64,000 nt of DNA from Aeromonas rivipollensis (GTDB lineage Bacteria; Pseudomonadota; Gammaproteobacteria; Enterobacterales; Aeromonadaceae), in the NCBI RefSeq assembly GCF_010974825.1, contig NZ_JAAILA010000007.1:62001-126000 (forward strand), given 5' to 3'. Position 1 is the stretch's first letter, and each line of letters starts with the position of its first letter. Below, in pieces: positions 42,737-51,242 of this stretch. The translations under genes were made by a program, and so were the position numbers. The notes under the pieces are model-generated. The model saw nothing but the letters and a program-made list of their open reading frames with translations. It searched no databases and was not told where the DNA came from.

Positions 42737-43074
42737 AACATTTCCTTTATGATCGGGCATTTAGCACCGGGCCACTCTATTCAAAAAAAAACACTCAGGC
42801 AAAGGCTTTATCAGCCGGATTGGCTTGAATGCTGGGGTTTTCATCAAGATCTGCGGAAATAGTCACATATCTCGCCCCTGCGTCCTCCTGACAAGCGACA
42901 CGGGACCAGAAACCGACGGAGACTTGTATGCAAACCCCCGCCTGATGTAACAATATCCCCACACTCCTATTGACGGTCAACAGGATTTTCCCTAGTTATA
43001 GGAGTGTCGTCAGTCGCTGAGAATGACCGAAGGCCTGCAGCCATCGCGCTTCATGCCATGCCCATGGAGGGACT
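42737..43074. other. hupA-rsd intergenic region
   Basis: 338 nt without a gene. It holds the hupA 5' region, with an A-run near 42783-42791, and the rsd promoter enclosed by a 10-bp inverted repeat near 42961-43007. A GGAGGG ribosome-binding site precedes rsd. Nothing else is recognisable. Confidence 0.6.
42961..43007 (+). promoter_or_regulatory. rsd promoter flanked by a perfect 10-bp inverted repeat
   Basis: TTGACG (42970-42975), 17-nt spacer, TAGTTA (42993-42998). ACACTCCTAT (42961-42970) and ATAGGAGTGT (42998-43007) are exact reverse complements placed at the outer edges of the promoter. The pair could be an operator with two half-sites or a cruciform. The regulator is unknown. Confidence 0.5.
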
Positions 43075-43548
43075 ATGTTAACTGAACTGGAACAAACCAA
43101 GCGCGCGTTGGCAGGCAAGCACAGGGCAATCGATGACTGGCTGGATGCCAGGCAGGCATTGCTGGTCGAGTACATGCGACTGGCCGGGCTCATGCCCACC
43201 AAGTCCAAGCAACGCTCCCTTCCCGGTCATGTCGAACTGCAACGCTTCTGCGAGCAGCTGGTCGACTACGTCAGCGCCGGTCATTTCGAGATCTACAATC
43301 ACGTGGTCACCGCCTTCGAGCAAGCCAGCGGTGACAAGCTGGAGCTGGCCAAACGCATCTATCCCCATATCCGCGCCTGCACCGAGTTTGCCCTGGAGTT
43401 CAACGACAAATACAGCAATGCCGACGAGGCCCAGCTGTTGCAGCTCGATGAGGATCTGAATCAGCTGGGTCCGGTGCTGGAGGACAGATTCAAGCAGGAG
43501 GACAGGCTGGTCAAGGCGCTTCAGGTGGTCGAATCCCTCAGCCGCTAG
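43075..43548 (+). CDS. rsd: Regulator of sigma D (Rsd/AlgQ)
   Basis: Anti-sigma-70 factor that sequesters RpoD in stationary phase. 157 residues: MLTELEQTKRALAGKHRAIDDWLDARQALLVEYMRLAGL, SLPGHVELQRFCEQLVDYVSAGHFEIYNHVV and a helical remainder match the Rsd/AlgQ family. Its divergence from hupA differs from the E. coli order (rsd next to nudC/hemE). It has its own promoter inside an inverted repeat. Confidence 0.92.
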   Translation: MLTELEQTKRALAGKHRAIDDWLDARQALLVEYMRLAGLMPTKSKQRSLPGHVELQRFCEQLVDYVSAGHFEIYNHVVTAFEQASGDKLELAKRIYPHIRACTEFALEFNDKYSNADEAQLLQLDEDLNQLGPVLEDRFKQEDRLVKALQVVESLSR

Positions 43549-43658
43549 CGGGTCTGATGCTCAATATCGGAGCCAGTTCAACATCCTGATGCGCCGGCTA
43601 GATTACACTCTGGGCATGGATGGTTAGCACTGTGCTCGCACGCAGACCGGAGATGAAC

Positions 43659-44042
43659 ATGGCCGAGCGCCGCCACTTTACCCGAATCTTCTATTTGACC
43701 GCCGCCAAGCTGACGCAGGGGGTGCACCAGTGGCGTACCCAGCTGGTGGATGTCTCCCTGCAGGGCGCACTGCTCATCAGGCCCGAGGATTGGGTCGGCA
43801 GCGACGACAAGGAGTACGAGATCTGCTTCATGCTGGGCGGCAGTGACATCGAGATCAAGATGCAGGTCGAACTGACCCACGAGGCCAGCAAGAAGCTGGG
43901 CTTCTACTGCCACCACATCGACATCGACAGCGCCACTCACCTCAAGCGGATGATAGAACTGAACATAGGTGAGGAGCAGCTGCTGTATCGCGAGCTGGAG
44001 CAGTTGCTGCAAGAGCACAGGGAGCACAATCCCCCCTCCTGA
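43659..44042 (+). CDS. PilZ domain protein (single domain)
   Basis: Probable cyclic di-GMP receptor, 127 residues from the second of two ATGs (43659), six nt after GGAG. The c-di-GMP motifs are intact: RRHFTR at the N terminus and DVSLQG about 25 residues later, then YEICFMLGGSDIEIKMQVELTHE and HHIDIDSATHLKRMIEL. No other domain is present. It is convergent with radA, beyond which lies a second, larger PilZ protein. Confidence 0.88.
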   Translation: MAERRHFTRIFYLTAAKLTQGVHQWRTQLVDVSLQGALLIRPEDWVGSDDKEYEICFMLGGSDIEIKMQVELTHEASKKLGFYCHHIDIDSATHLKRMIELNIGEEQLLYRELEQLLQEHREHNPPS

Positions 44043-44058
44043 TCCGCCGTCATCAATG

Positions 44059-44087
44059 AAAAAGGAGCCTCACAGGCTCCTTTTTTG
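44059..44087. terminator. Bidirectional terminator between the PilZ gene and radA
   Basis: AAAAAGGAGCC-TCACA-GGCTCCTTTTTT stem-loop between convergent genes. Confidence 0.93.
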
Positions 44088-44102
44088 TGCTCCTTTACGC
44101 TG

Positions 44103-45467
44103 TTACAAGGCCTCGAGGGCATCGGACAGCTTCTTCACCGGCACCACTTCCATTCCCTCGATGGGGTGCTTGGGCGCATTGGCATGAGGCACTATGGCAC
44201 GGCGGAAACCGTGCTTGGCCGCCTCCTGCAACCGCTCCTGGCCGGAGGGCACGGGCCGGATCTCCCCAGACAGCCCCACCTCGCCGAACACCACCAGATC
44301 CTTGGGCAGGGGCTGATCCCGGAAGCTGGAGACCATGGCCAGCAGCAGCGCCAGATCCGCACTGGTCTCCTCGACCTTGACCCCGCCGACCACGTTGATG
44401 AAGACGTCCTGATCCGCCATCTGCAGGCCACCGTGACGGTGCAGCACCGCCAGCAGCATGGCGAGACGGTTGTGATCCATGCCCACCGCCACCCGCCGCG
44501 GATTGGAAACCTGGGAGTAGTCCACCAGCGCCTGCAACTCCACCAGCAGGGGGCGCGTCCCCTCCCAGATCACCATGACGATGGAGCCGGGGGCCTGCTC
44601 GTCACCACGGCTCAGGAAGATGGCGGAGGGGTTGCTCACCTCCTTCATCCCCTGCCCCGTCATGGCGAAAACGCCAAGCTCGTTGACCGCACCGAAGCGG
44701 TTCTTGTGGGAGCGCAGGGTCCGAAAGCGCGAGTCGTGGGCACCATCCAGCAGCACGGAGCAGTCGACACAGTGCTCCAGCACCTTGGGGCCTGCCAGGG
44801 TACCGTCCTTGGTGACATGGCCCACCATGAAGATGGCGACATGATTCTGCTTGGCATAGCGGGTGAGCAGGGCCGCAGACTCGCGCACCTGGGAGACGGA
44901 GCCGGGGGATGACTGCACATCCGCCACATGCATCACCTGGATGGAGTCGATGACCATGATCTGCGGCTGCTCCTGCTGGGCAATGATGCAGATCTGCTCC
45001 ACGCTGGTTTCCGACAGCATCCGCAGCTTGTCGGTGGGCAAGCCCAGCCGGCTGGCTCGCATCGCCACCTGTTGCAGGGACTCCTCCCCGGTCACATACA
45101 GGGTCTTCATCCGCTGTGCCAGACCGCACATGGTCTGCAGCAGCAGGGTCGATTTGCCCGCCCCCGGGTTGCCGCCGATGAGGATGGCCGAGCCCGGCAC
45201 CACACCGCCGCCGAGCACCCGATCCAGCTCCTTGAAGCCCGAGCTGAAGCGGGGGATCTCTGTGGTCGCAACTTCGGCCAGGGTCTGCACCTGGCTGCCG
45301 ACGGCACCGGCATAACCTGTGTAGCGGGCACTCTTGCCGGGGGTAGTGACGCCCAGCCGGACCTCGGTGATGGTGTTCCACTCCTTGCACTCGCTGCACT
45401 GACCTTGCCAGCGGGTGAAGTCGGCGCCACATTCGGAACAAACATAGGCGGTTTTGTTTTTGGCCAT
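44103..45467 (-). CDS. radA: DNA repair protein RadA
   Basis: RecA-like branch-migration ATPase for recombination intermediates. 454 residues: C4 zinc finger CSECGADFTRWQGQCSEC, Walker A GGNPGAGKST, the RadA-specific KNRFG motif (LRSHKNRFGAVNELG) and a C-terminal Lon-protease-like domain (LALLLAMVSSFRDQPLPKDLVVFGEVGLSGEIR, in parts). Divergent from the large PilZ gene. Confidence 0.97.
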   Translation of the reverse strand: MAKNKTAYVCSECGADFTRWQGQCSECKEWNTITEVRLGVTTPGKSARYTGYAGAVGSQVQTLAEVATTEIPRFSSGFKELDRVLGGGVVPGSAILIGGNPGAGKSTLLLQTMCGLAQRMKTLYVTGEESLQQVAMRASRLGLPTDKLRMLSETSVEQICIIAQQEQPQIMVIDSIQVMHVADVQSSPGSVSQVRESAALLTRYAKQNHVAIFMVGHVTKDGTLAGPKVLEHCVDCSVLLDGAHDSRFRTLRSHKNRFGAVNELGVFAMTGQGMKEVSNPSAIFLSRGDEQAPGSIVMVIWEGTRPLLVELQALVDYSQVSNPRRVAVGMDHNRLAMLLAVLHRHGGLQMADQDVFINVVGGVKVEETSADLALLLAMVSSFRDQPLPKDLVVFGEVGLSGEIRPVPSGQERLQEAAKHGFRRAIVPHANAPKHPIEGMEVVPVKKLSDALEAL

Positions 45468-45567
45468 GGATAACTCGGGGACAGGATGAATTCCTGCTTG
45501 ATATACTGGTTTGCGACCGGCAGATCAAACCCAGAATCGGAAAAGTGACTTTCCGCGGCAGGAATAC

Positions 45568-47937
45568 ATGGATTCAGAACAACCACTACACCTGATTGAA
45601 CAACTTGTCCCCCTGCTCCGGGAAAAGGACTTCGACGAGATCTTCAACCGCCTGACCCAGAACGAGAATACCAACGGCCGCTTCCTGCTGAAGATGGAAC
45701 TGAAGCGCAAGTGCACCCCCTGTCGGCGCGTGATCGACATGCGCAACGAGCTGGGGGCCCTCTGCCAGGTACACGAGTTTGAAGGGGTGACCCACTTCAT
45801 GCCCGCCGAGGCCGTCGAGCAGTTCCAGTCCCAGTGCTATCTCTACCGGGACAGCTACACGCTCGGGGTCTACGAGGCGCTGCAAGCCTGGTACAAGCTC
45901 AATCAGGGGCGCAGCGAGAGCCTCTCCCTGCCCGTCAGCCCGTTCAGCCCCTTCGATGTCAACGCCATCCCCTTCGCCAGCCACTACGGTCGGCAGGAGG
46001 AGCGGATGCACTTCAGCTCCCCCATGGTGCTCAGGCTGGCGAACGGGGAGAAGCTGCTGGCCAAGAGCTCGGATCTCTCCCTCGGCGGGATCCGGGTCTC
46101 GGTTCCCTATCTGCCCGACTACCAGACCGGCGACCACATAGAGGTCTTCTTCACCGGACTGGAGCGCGAAAACCCCCTCCCCATACTGCACCAGCCGATC
46201 AGCTACCAGATCCTGGGGCAGGAGCAGAAAGAGGGGAAATTCTGGCTGCGGCTGGTGAAGAGCGGCGAGCATCCCGCCTTCGACGAATTCCTGCGCGACT
46301 TCATCGAGCGCAACCGCAGTCGCTATCGAGTCAGCGTCGACTACCTGCTGTCGGCCGCCATCATCAAGGGATACGAGCAGTTCTACCTGCCGCGCATGAC
46401 CGGCATGCCGCTCTACTTCGGGCGGGGCGACACGCCAGGCCTCGAGATCGCCCTGCGCACCGAGAACAACCAGCACATCCTCGAGTACTGGCGCGACGCC
46501 AAGAACCGCGACATGCTCGCCAGCCTCTTCACGGCGGCGCGCATGCCCTCCCTGTTGCCCGCCAAAGGGGGACTGCGCGAGACCCTGATCTACAGCTTCA
46601 CCCACTCGGTGCGAAGTCACCTCTACTTCTTCTCCGCCACCCGCGAAGAGCTGCAACAGAGCGGCCTGGCCGCCCTCTTCTTCCAGGTCGGGGCCCGTCG
46701 CCCCAGCTGGCGCGTCTACAAGTTCAGCCTGGAGGCCTGCACCCTGAGCGAAGCCGACCTCGACAGCCAGCAGGGGGAGTCGCACCAGTTGCAAGACATG
46801 CTGCTGCGCGAGCGCCTCGGCCAGATAGGCTATGTCGGCCTGCTGCAGGAGATAGGGCTGGACCACCAGCGCAGCGAATTCCACTACGACAGCCAGCAGC
46901 CCAATGCCAACGCCTTGCAACGCTTCGGCCACGACACCCAGGCGGCCCCCTTCGAGATAGAGACGCTGCACTATGTGCAACTGCGCAAGGAGGCCCGCTA
47001 CGTTCACAAGACGGCGATAGTGCTCAGGCACAAGGACCGCGCCTGGATCGGCTGGACCCGTGACATCTCGGCCCATGGCATGCAGATCGAGCTGGAGGAG
47101 GCATTCGAGGGGGAGAAGGGGGAGACAGTCACTGTCGCCCTGCCCAGGTTGCAGGAGCTCGCCAAGACCATGGACTTGCAGCGCCTGCCCTACCGGCTGG
47201 TCAGCCTCAATTTGAGCCGTACCGTGCTGCATCTGTGCATCGAAGGCACGGCGGAGCGCCACATAGGCCATCAGTTCTTCAGCCTGCTGATCGAGAGCAA
47301 CCAGAACAAGCTCAAGACCACCCGGGAGCACAAGCGCTACCGCGGCATGGCACGGGCGCTGCGCAACCTCTATACCCACCACCTGTTCAACTCGCCGGTC
47401 TATGTCAACAAGCTCAAGGCGGCCGCAAGACCTGCCGCCGTGGGCATGGCCCCCCGACCGCGCAGCCTCTCCCGCCTGTTGCAGGCCTGCGCCGGGCAGG
47501 AGAAGCAGCTGAACCTCTACCCCCTGTTCCAGGGGGCTCTGCTCAAGACGGTGCTGCTCAACCCCTTGCGCACCATGGCGCGGGAAGACAAACCGGAAGA
47601 GGAAGAGGTCTACATCGCCAGCCTGCACTCCCAGGGCGGGGCTCCCCTGTTTCGCAGCCACCTGGCCAGCAGCTTTTCCTCGCCGGAGGCGAAGCGCCGC
47701 TTCATCGAGCTGGCCCTGCAGCAGGGCGAGTTCTATTCGGTGCTGGTCGGCATCTCCCGCACCGGTCGCCCCGACACCAGCTTCATCGCGGGCGAGCTGG
47801 ACTACATCGCCAAGTTCGCCATTCACAAGGCCAAGCAGCTGGAAGAGGAGCTGTGGAGCGTGGTGGGGGTCGGTGAGCTGACCGATACCACAGAGGCCAC
47901 CCTGTTCCGGCTCGGCATCAAGCCCCCGGCGAAGTAG
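45568..47937 (+). CDS. Large protein with two PilZ domains (PlzC-like)
   Basis: 789 residues from MDSEQPLHLIEQLVPLL, with AGGA four nt before the ATG. The first PilZ-like region is RQEERMHF (~141) with DLSLGG (~168). The second is RKEARYVH (~472) with DISAHG (~498). The arginine motifs are degenerate compared with RxxxR, so c-di-GMP binding is uncertain. No membrane segment is seen. Vibrio cholerae has a similar large PilZ protein (PlzC, VC2344) between radA and serB, the same order as here, which supports orthology. Confidence 0.85.
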   Translation: MDSEQPLHLIEQLVPLLREKDFDEIFNRLTQNENTNGRFLLKMELKRKCTPCRRVIDMRNELGALCQVHEFEGVTHFMPAEAVEQFQSQCYLYRDSYTLGVYEALQAWYKLNQGRSESLSLPVSPFSPFDVNAIPFASHYGRQEERMHFSSPMVLRLANGEKLLAKSSDLSLGGIRVSVPYLPDYQTGDHIEVFFTGLERENPLPILHQPISYQILGQEQKEGKFWLRLVKSGEHPAFDEFLRDFIERNRSRYRVSVDYLLSAAIIKGYEQFYLPRMTGMPLYFGRGDTPGLEIALRTENNQHILEYWRDAKNRDMLASLFTAARMPSLLPAKGGLRETLIYSFTHSVRSHLYFFSATREELQQSGLAALFFQVGARRPSWRVYKFSLEACTLSEADLDSQQGESHQLQDMLLRERLGQIGYVGLLQEIGLDHQRSEFHYDSQQPNANALQRFGHDTQAAPFEIETLHYVQLRKEARYVHKTAIVLRHKDRAWIGWTRDISAHGMQIELEEAFEGEKGETVTVALPRLQELAKTMDLQRLPYRLVSLNLSRTVLHLCIEGTAERHIGHQFFSLLIESNQNKLKTTREHKRYRGMARALRNLYTHHLFNSPVYVNKLKAAARPAAVGMAPRPRSLSRLLQACAGQEKQLNLYPLFQGALLKTVLLNPLRTMAREDKPEEEEVYIASLHSQGGAPLFRSHLASSFSSPEAKRRFIELALQQGEFYSVLVGISRTGRPDTSFIAGELDYIAKFAIHKAKQLEEELWSVVGVGELTDTTEATLFRLGIKPPAK

Positions 47938-47997
47938 CCCGAAGAGGCCAGCCCCTGGTGCCCTCACCCGTCAGGTGTCGGCATCAGGGGCCGGTGG

Positions 47998-48015
47998 CGG
48001 GCAGATGGCTGCCCG
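47998..48015 (+). terminator. Possible terminator after the large PilZ gene
   Basis: CGGGCAG-ATGG-CTGCCCG stem-loop followed only by TTTC, between convergent genes. Confidence 0.5.
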
Positions 48016-48028
48016 TTTCAGCGAGCGC

Positions 48029-48934
48029 TCAGGCCGCCTGGGGGTTGAGCAGCCAGGCGAGGATCTCGGGGAAGTGATCCTCCTGGGCCTGGGGCGCCGT
48101 CAGCATGTTGATGTGATCGTAATCGAGCCGGTTGCCGTTATCCCGGCCGAGGCGGGTGTGGCGGGTCGCCGACCCCATCTCGGCACTGAAGCGGCGCACG
48201 TCTGTGGGGTGACCCAGCACCTTGTCCGCCTTGGCCGAGATCATCCAGAGCGGCGGCCAGCTCACCCTGGCGGCGGCCTCGTCATAGGCAAAGCCGTCGT
48301 GGGGATCCTGCCAGGGCCCGCATTTCACCCAGGGAATGGTCTCCTGCAGGTAACGCAAGGGCTCATCATCGGCCCCTATCTTCAACTTGCGGGCAGCCAG
48401 AAACCCCTGGCGGCGCGCCAGCCAGGGCGCCAGCCGGTTCCAGATCAGGTCCACCTTCAGCCAGCGCTCGGGGCTCTGCACCGAGACCCCCCGCTTGGTG
48501 CCGAAGAACACCAGGCTCGCTATCTGATCCGCCAGCTCGGGGAAGCGCACCAGAGTCGAGGCCATGATGACCCCGCCCCAGGAGTGGGCCATCCAGTGCA
48601 CCCTGGCTGCGGGATGGCGCGCCGCCACCCAGTGCTGCAACGCGGGCAGATCCTCGGTGATCAACTCATGCTGGCCGTGGCCGGCACGCTCGGCGATGGC
48701 TGGCGTGCTCTGGCCTCGTCCACGCAGATCGGCCACGTACACCTGATAGCCGTGTCTGGCCAGAAAACAGGCCAGCCCCTTGCCGGATTCGGTGTAGAAG
48801 ATACGCCCGTTCTCGATGGCGCCGTGCACCATCAGGATGGGATCGGCATGGATGGCAACACCGGGCTGGATATGGCGCACATGGAGCCGATGTTCGCCAC
48901 AGGGGACAAACAGGGATTGTTGCAACAGTTCCAT
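48029..48934 (-). CDS. Alpha/beta-fold hydrolase
   Basis: 301 residues from the ATG at 48934 (MELLQQSLFVPCGEHRLHVRHI). It has the oxyanion HG motif (PILMVHGAIENGRIF), VYVADLRGRGQS, the nucleophile elbow HWMAHSWGGVIM (A-H-S-W-G), and late Asp/His candidates (ISAKADKVLG, LDYDHINML). No signal peptide. Lysophospholipase or esterase activity is possible, but the substrate is unknown. Follows serB by 29 nt. Confidence 0.82.
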   Translation of the reverse strand: MELLQQSLFVPCGEHRLHVRHIQPGVAIHADPILMVHGAIENGRIFYTESGKGLACFLARHGYQVYVADLRGRGQSTPAIAERAGHGQHELITEDLPALQHWVAARHPAARVHWMAHSWGGVIMASTLVRFPELADQIASLVFFGTKRGVSVQSPERWLKVDLIWNRLAPWLARRQGFLAARKLKIGADDEPLRYLQETIPWVKCGPWQDPHDGFAYDEAAARVSWPPLWMISAKADKVLGHPTDVRRFSAEMGSATRHTRLGRDNGNRLDYDHINMLTAPQAQEDHFPEILAWLLNPQAA

Positions 48935-48963
48935 CTTGTTCTCTGCTCCTCCTTGAGCGGGTT

Positions 48964-49968
48964 TCAACTCCAGCGCCTGTCGCGGCAGGCGAGCGCGCCG
49001 AGCAGGCAGAGCACCCCTTCCAGATCATGATGATTGAGGGTGGCCGCCGCCTGGGCCCGCACCAATGGTTTGGCATGAATGGCGATGCCGAGCCCTGCCA
49101 CCCCCATCATCTTGAGATCGTTGGCGCCATCGCCGACCGCCACCGTCTGGGCAGCGGGGATCCCATGCTCCCGCGCCAGTTGCAGCAGCGCCTCGGCCTT
49201 GGCGGCGGCATCCACTATGGGACCGCTCACCAGGCCGGTCAGCATGCCCCCCTCCACCGCCAGCTCGTTCGCAAAAATGGCATCCAGCCCCAGCGCCTGC
49301 TGCAGTTCGCTGGCGAAACGGGTAAAACCACCGGAGGCGATTGCCACTGTCCAGCCCGCCTGCTTGAGGGTGTCGACCATCAGCTGCAAGCCGGGCATCC
49401 AGGGCATGGCGGCCGCCACCTCATCGAGGATGGCGACAGGGGCGCCCTTCAGCAGGGCGACCCGGCTGCGCAGGCTGTCGGCAAACTCCAGCTTGCCCTG
49501 CATGGCCGCCGCCGTCACGGCCGCCACCTGCTCACCCACACCCGCCAGGCGGGCGATCTCGTCGATGCACTCGATCTGGATCGCGGTGGAATCCATGTCC
49601 ATCACCAGCAGCCCGGGTGCCCCCAGGGTGGGCAAGGTGGCGAGATGGCAGGCATCTATGTCCCACTCCTGCCCCTTGAGGGCCAGCACCAGCTCGGGGG
49701 AGAAACGGCTAGCGCCGAGCAGCAGCAGGGACACACCGGCCTGCTCCCCCACGGGGTAGAGGCTGGCCTCGACCCTATGGTCTGCCAGCAGCGTTGCCAC
49801 TTGTGTCAGGTGGCGGGCACCTAGCGCCTTGCCAAACAGCACCAGCCAGGCGCCGTCATGGGCACTGGCCGCGGGCAGCAGGGCTTCGGGGGAGAGCTGC
49901 CAGCAGGGAGCACCGCACAGAGCCTGGGACCAGTCGTGCGGGGAGCGGGGGAGTTGGGACAACAACAT
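48964..49968 (-). CDS. serB: Phosphoserine phosphatase SerB
   Basis: HAD-family enzyme for the last step of serine biosynthesis. The ATG at 49968, ten nt after AAGGAAGG, gives 334 residues. An in-frame ATG at 49995 is possible. An N-terminal ACT-like domain precedes the HAD core: nucleophile DMDST (~122), VAIASGGFTRFASELQQALGLD and VAVGDGANDLKMMGVAGLGIAIHAKP. Divergent from ytjB as in E. coli. Confidence 0.95.
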   Translation of the reverse strand: MLLSQLPRSPHDWSQALCGAPCWQLSPEALLPAASAHDGAWLVLFGKALGARHLTQVATLLADHRVEASLYPVGEQAGVSLLLLGASRFSPELVLALKGQEWDIDACHLATLPTLGAPGLLVMDMDSTAIQIECIDEIARLAGVGEQVAAVTAAAMQGKLEFADSLRSRVALLKGAPVAILDEVAAAMPWMPGLQLMVDTLKQAGWTVAIASGGFTRFASELQQALGLDAIFANELAVEGGMLTGLVSGPIVDAAAKAEALLQLAREHGIPAAQTVAVGDGANDLKMMGVAGLGIAIHAKPLVRAQAAATLNHHDLEGVLCLLGALACRDRRWS

Positions 49969-50095
49969 AAGAGAGACGCCTTCCTTGGAGATCATGGGGT
50001 TCATCATGCGGGCCCAGAGTAGCGTATTGCTTTTTGTACAGGCAAGCGCCAAGATCCCGCCACCATTGTCCATTCACCCCAAGAGGCTCAGCGCT

Positions 50096-50734
50096 GTGCG
50101 TCATCTCCCCATCAAACGAGTTATCAGCCTGGCAGCGGGGATCCTGCTCGGTCTCTGGGTGCTGGTGCTGATGATCCACATGCAGGGAGCAAGCCAGGCC
50201 GCGTTGCACAGCGCGGCGCGGGATAGGGCCCAGGCGCTGGTCGCCTACGCCGCCCGGGACATGCGACGCTGGATCAAGGAGGACAAGGAGAGCGAGCTGG
50301 AGCGCCTGGCACAGGATCTGGCCGCCGAGCCCGACATCCTAGACGTCACCCTCTACGACGCCCGCGGCATCCCCCTAGCACAGTCGGATCAGGCCGTTCC
50401 CCTCGAGAACCTGTTGCCCATCGGCACCGACAACAAGTCACTACCGGAGCAGGGCAAGGGGCGCACCCAGTTCGTGCAGGAGATCCAGGAGGGAAACCTG
50501 ACCCTGGGCTACCTGAGGATCACCCTGGAGGAGCAACGGCTGCTCGCCGCGCAGGATACCCATCTCAAGGTGAGTCAGGAGAAACAGCGGCTGATGCTGC
50601 TGGTGATGCTGCTGGCCGGCCTGCTCATCTCCTACGGGGTGCGCCGCAACTACATGCGGGTCCGCAAGCACAAGAAGAGAGCGGTGCAGAGCCAGGCCTC
50701 CGCCGACAACGCCCCACCGCCCGGCATCGAATAA
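50096..50734 (+). CDS. ytjB: YtjB/SMP family membrane protein
   Basis: Membrane-anchored protein of unknown function. A GTG at 50096, nine nt after AAGAGG, gives 212 residues, near the E. coli YtjB length. An N-terminal helix (ISLAAGILLGLWVLVLMI), a periplasmic helical region (LERLAQDLAAEPDILDVTLYDARG, GNLTLGYLRITLEEQRLLAAQ) and a second helix (LMLLVMLLAGLLISYGV) before a basic tail match the SMP family. Divergent from serB, as in E. coli. Confidence 0.85.
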   Translation: MRHLPIKRVISLAAGILLGLWVLVLMIHMQGASQAALHSAARDRAQALVAYAARDMRRWIKEDKESELERLAQDLAAEPDILDVTLYDARGIPLAQSDQAVPLENLLPIGTDNKSLPEQGKGRTQFVQEIQEGNLTLGYLRITLEEQRLLAAQDTHLKVSQEKQRLMLLVMLLAGLLISYGVRRNYMRVRKHKKRAVQSQASADNAPPPGIE

Positions 50735-50929
50735 GGCGCCGTTCGCGAAACGCCTTGCTCTTGTTATTACCCCCAGCGGTTCGAGTAGCTGCTCGAGCAG
50801 TGTATCGAGTCGCTTGGTTCCGCCGTCGTCTCTGAAGCGCTCGTTGACCAAGTGACGATCCACGATCACTTCATGCCGCAGTTCCTTGACCAGCCTGTCC
50901 AGCCATTTGCGCTGCATCCGCAGTCCCAT
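50735..50929 (-). pseudogene. Possible remnant of a type I restriction R-subunit C terminus
   Basis: The minus-strand frame reads KWLDRLVKELRHEVIVDR, then HLVNERFRDDGGTKRLDTL and LEQLLEPL. This resembles the C-terminal end of HsdR-type proteins (IVD...F...GG..RL...L..LL..L). No stop ends it before it runs into DNA antisense to ytjB, and no upstream HsdR domains exist. It is therefore at most a fragment. A neighbouring frame (51081-50866) adds TKIRWTKLRSEGLWDTAFGG, possibly joined by a frameshift. The assignment is from memory of the family. Confidence 0.35.
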
Positions 50930-51242
50930 TGTGCTGCGCCTAGATCCTCTCCATCCCCAAGTGCATTGATTGAATCTCTAGCGCCACCGAAGGCGGTATC
51001 CCATAGCCCTTCACTTCTCAGTTTTGTCCATCTGATTTTGGTCACGTTAAGGTGTTCAGGGGTAGCTTGGGACAGGAGCAAACGAATTTTTCACGCCTTT
51101 CCAGCCGGTTTTGGGTGTGATCTCGATTAGTGGTTTATGTTTTCGGTATGAAACGCCCGCATTGAATGCATTGAGATACAACATGTGTGGAAATCATCAG
51201 GCAAGAGGCGCATCAGCCACTCCAGCAGAAGGAAGCAAGATC
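50735..51242. other. 508-nt intergenic region, AT-richer, no intact gene
   Basis: It holds the possible restriction-gene remnant and a 12-bp palindrome (CTGCTCGAGCAG) near 50790. The base composition is visibly more AT-rich towards 51000-51200 than the surrounding DNA. The last part supplies the ribosome-binding site (AGAAGGAAGC) of the DUF3300 gene. It looks like an acquisition or deletion scar. Confidence 0.5.

Noticed and set aside
45586..47967. 793-codon minus-strand frame antisense to the large PilZ gene
   Set aside because: Same artefact. The plus-strand protein has PilZ motifs, a ribosome-binding site and conserved synteny, while the antisense product does not.
50780..50800. 12-bp palindrome CTGCTCGAGCAG as an attachment site
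   Set aside because: A single occurrence with no integrase or flanking direct repeat, so there is no basis for a mobile-element junction.
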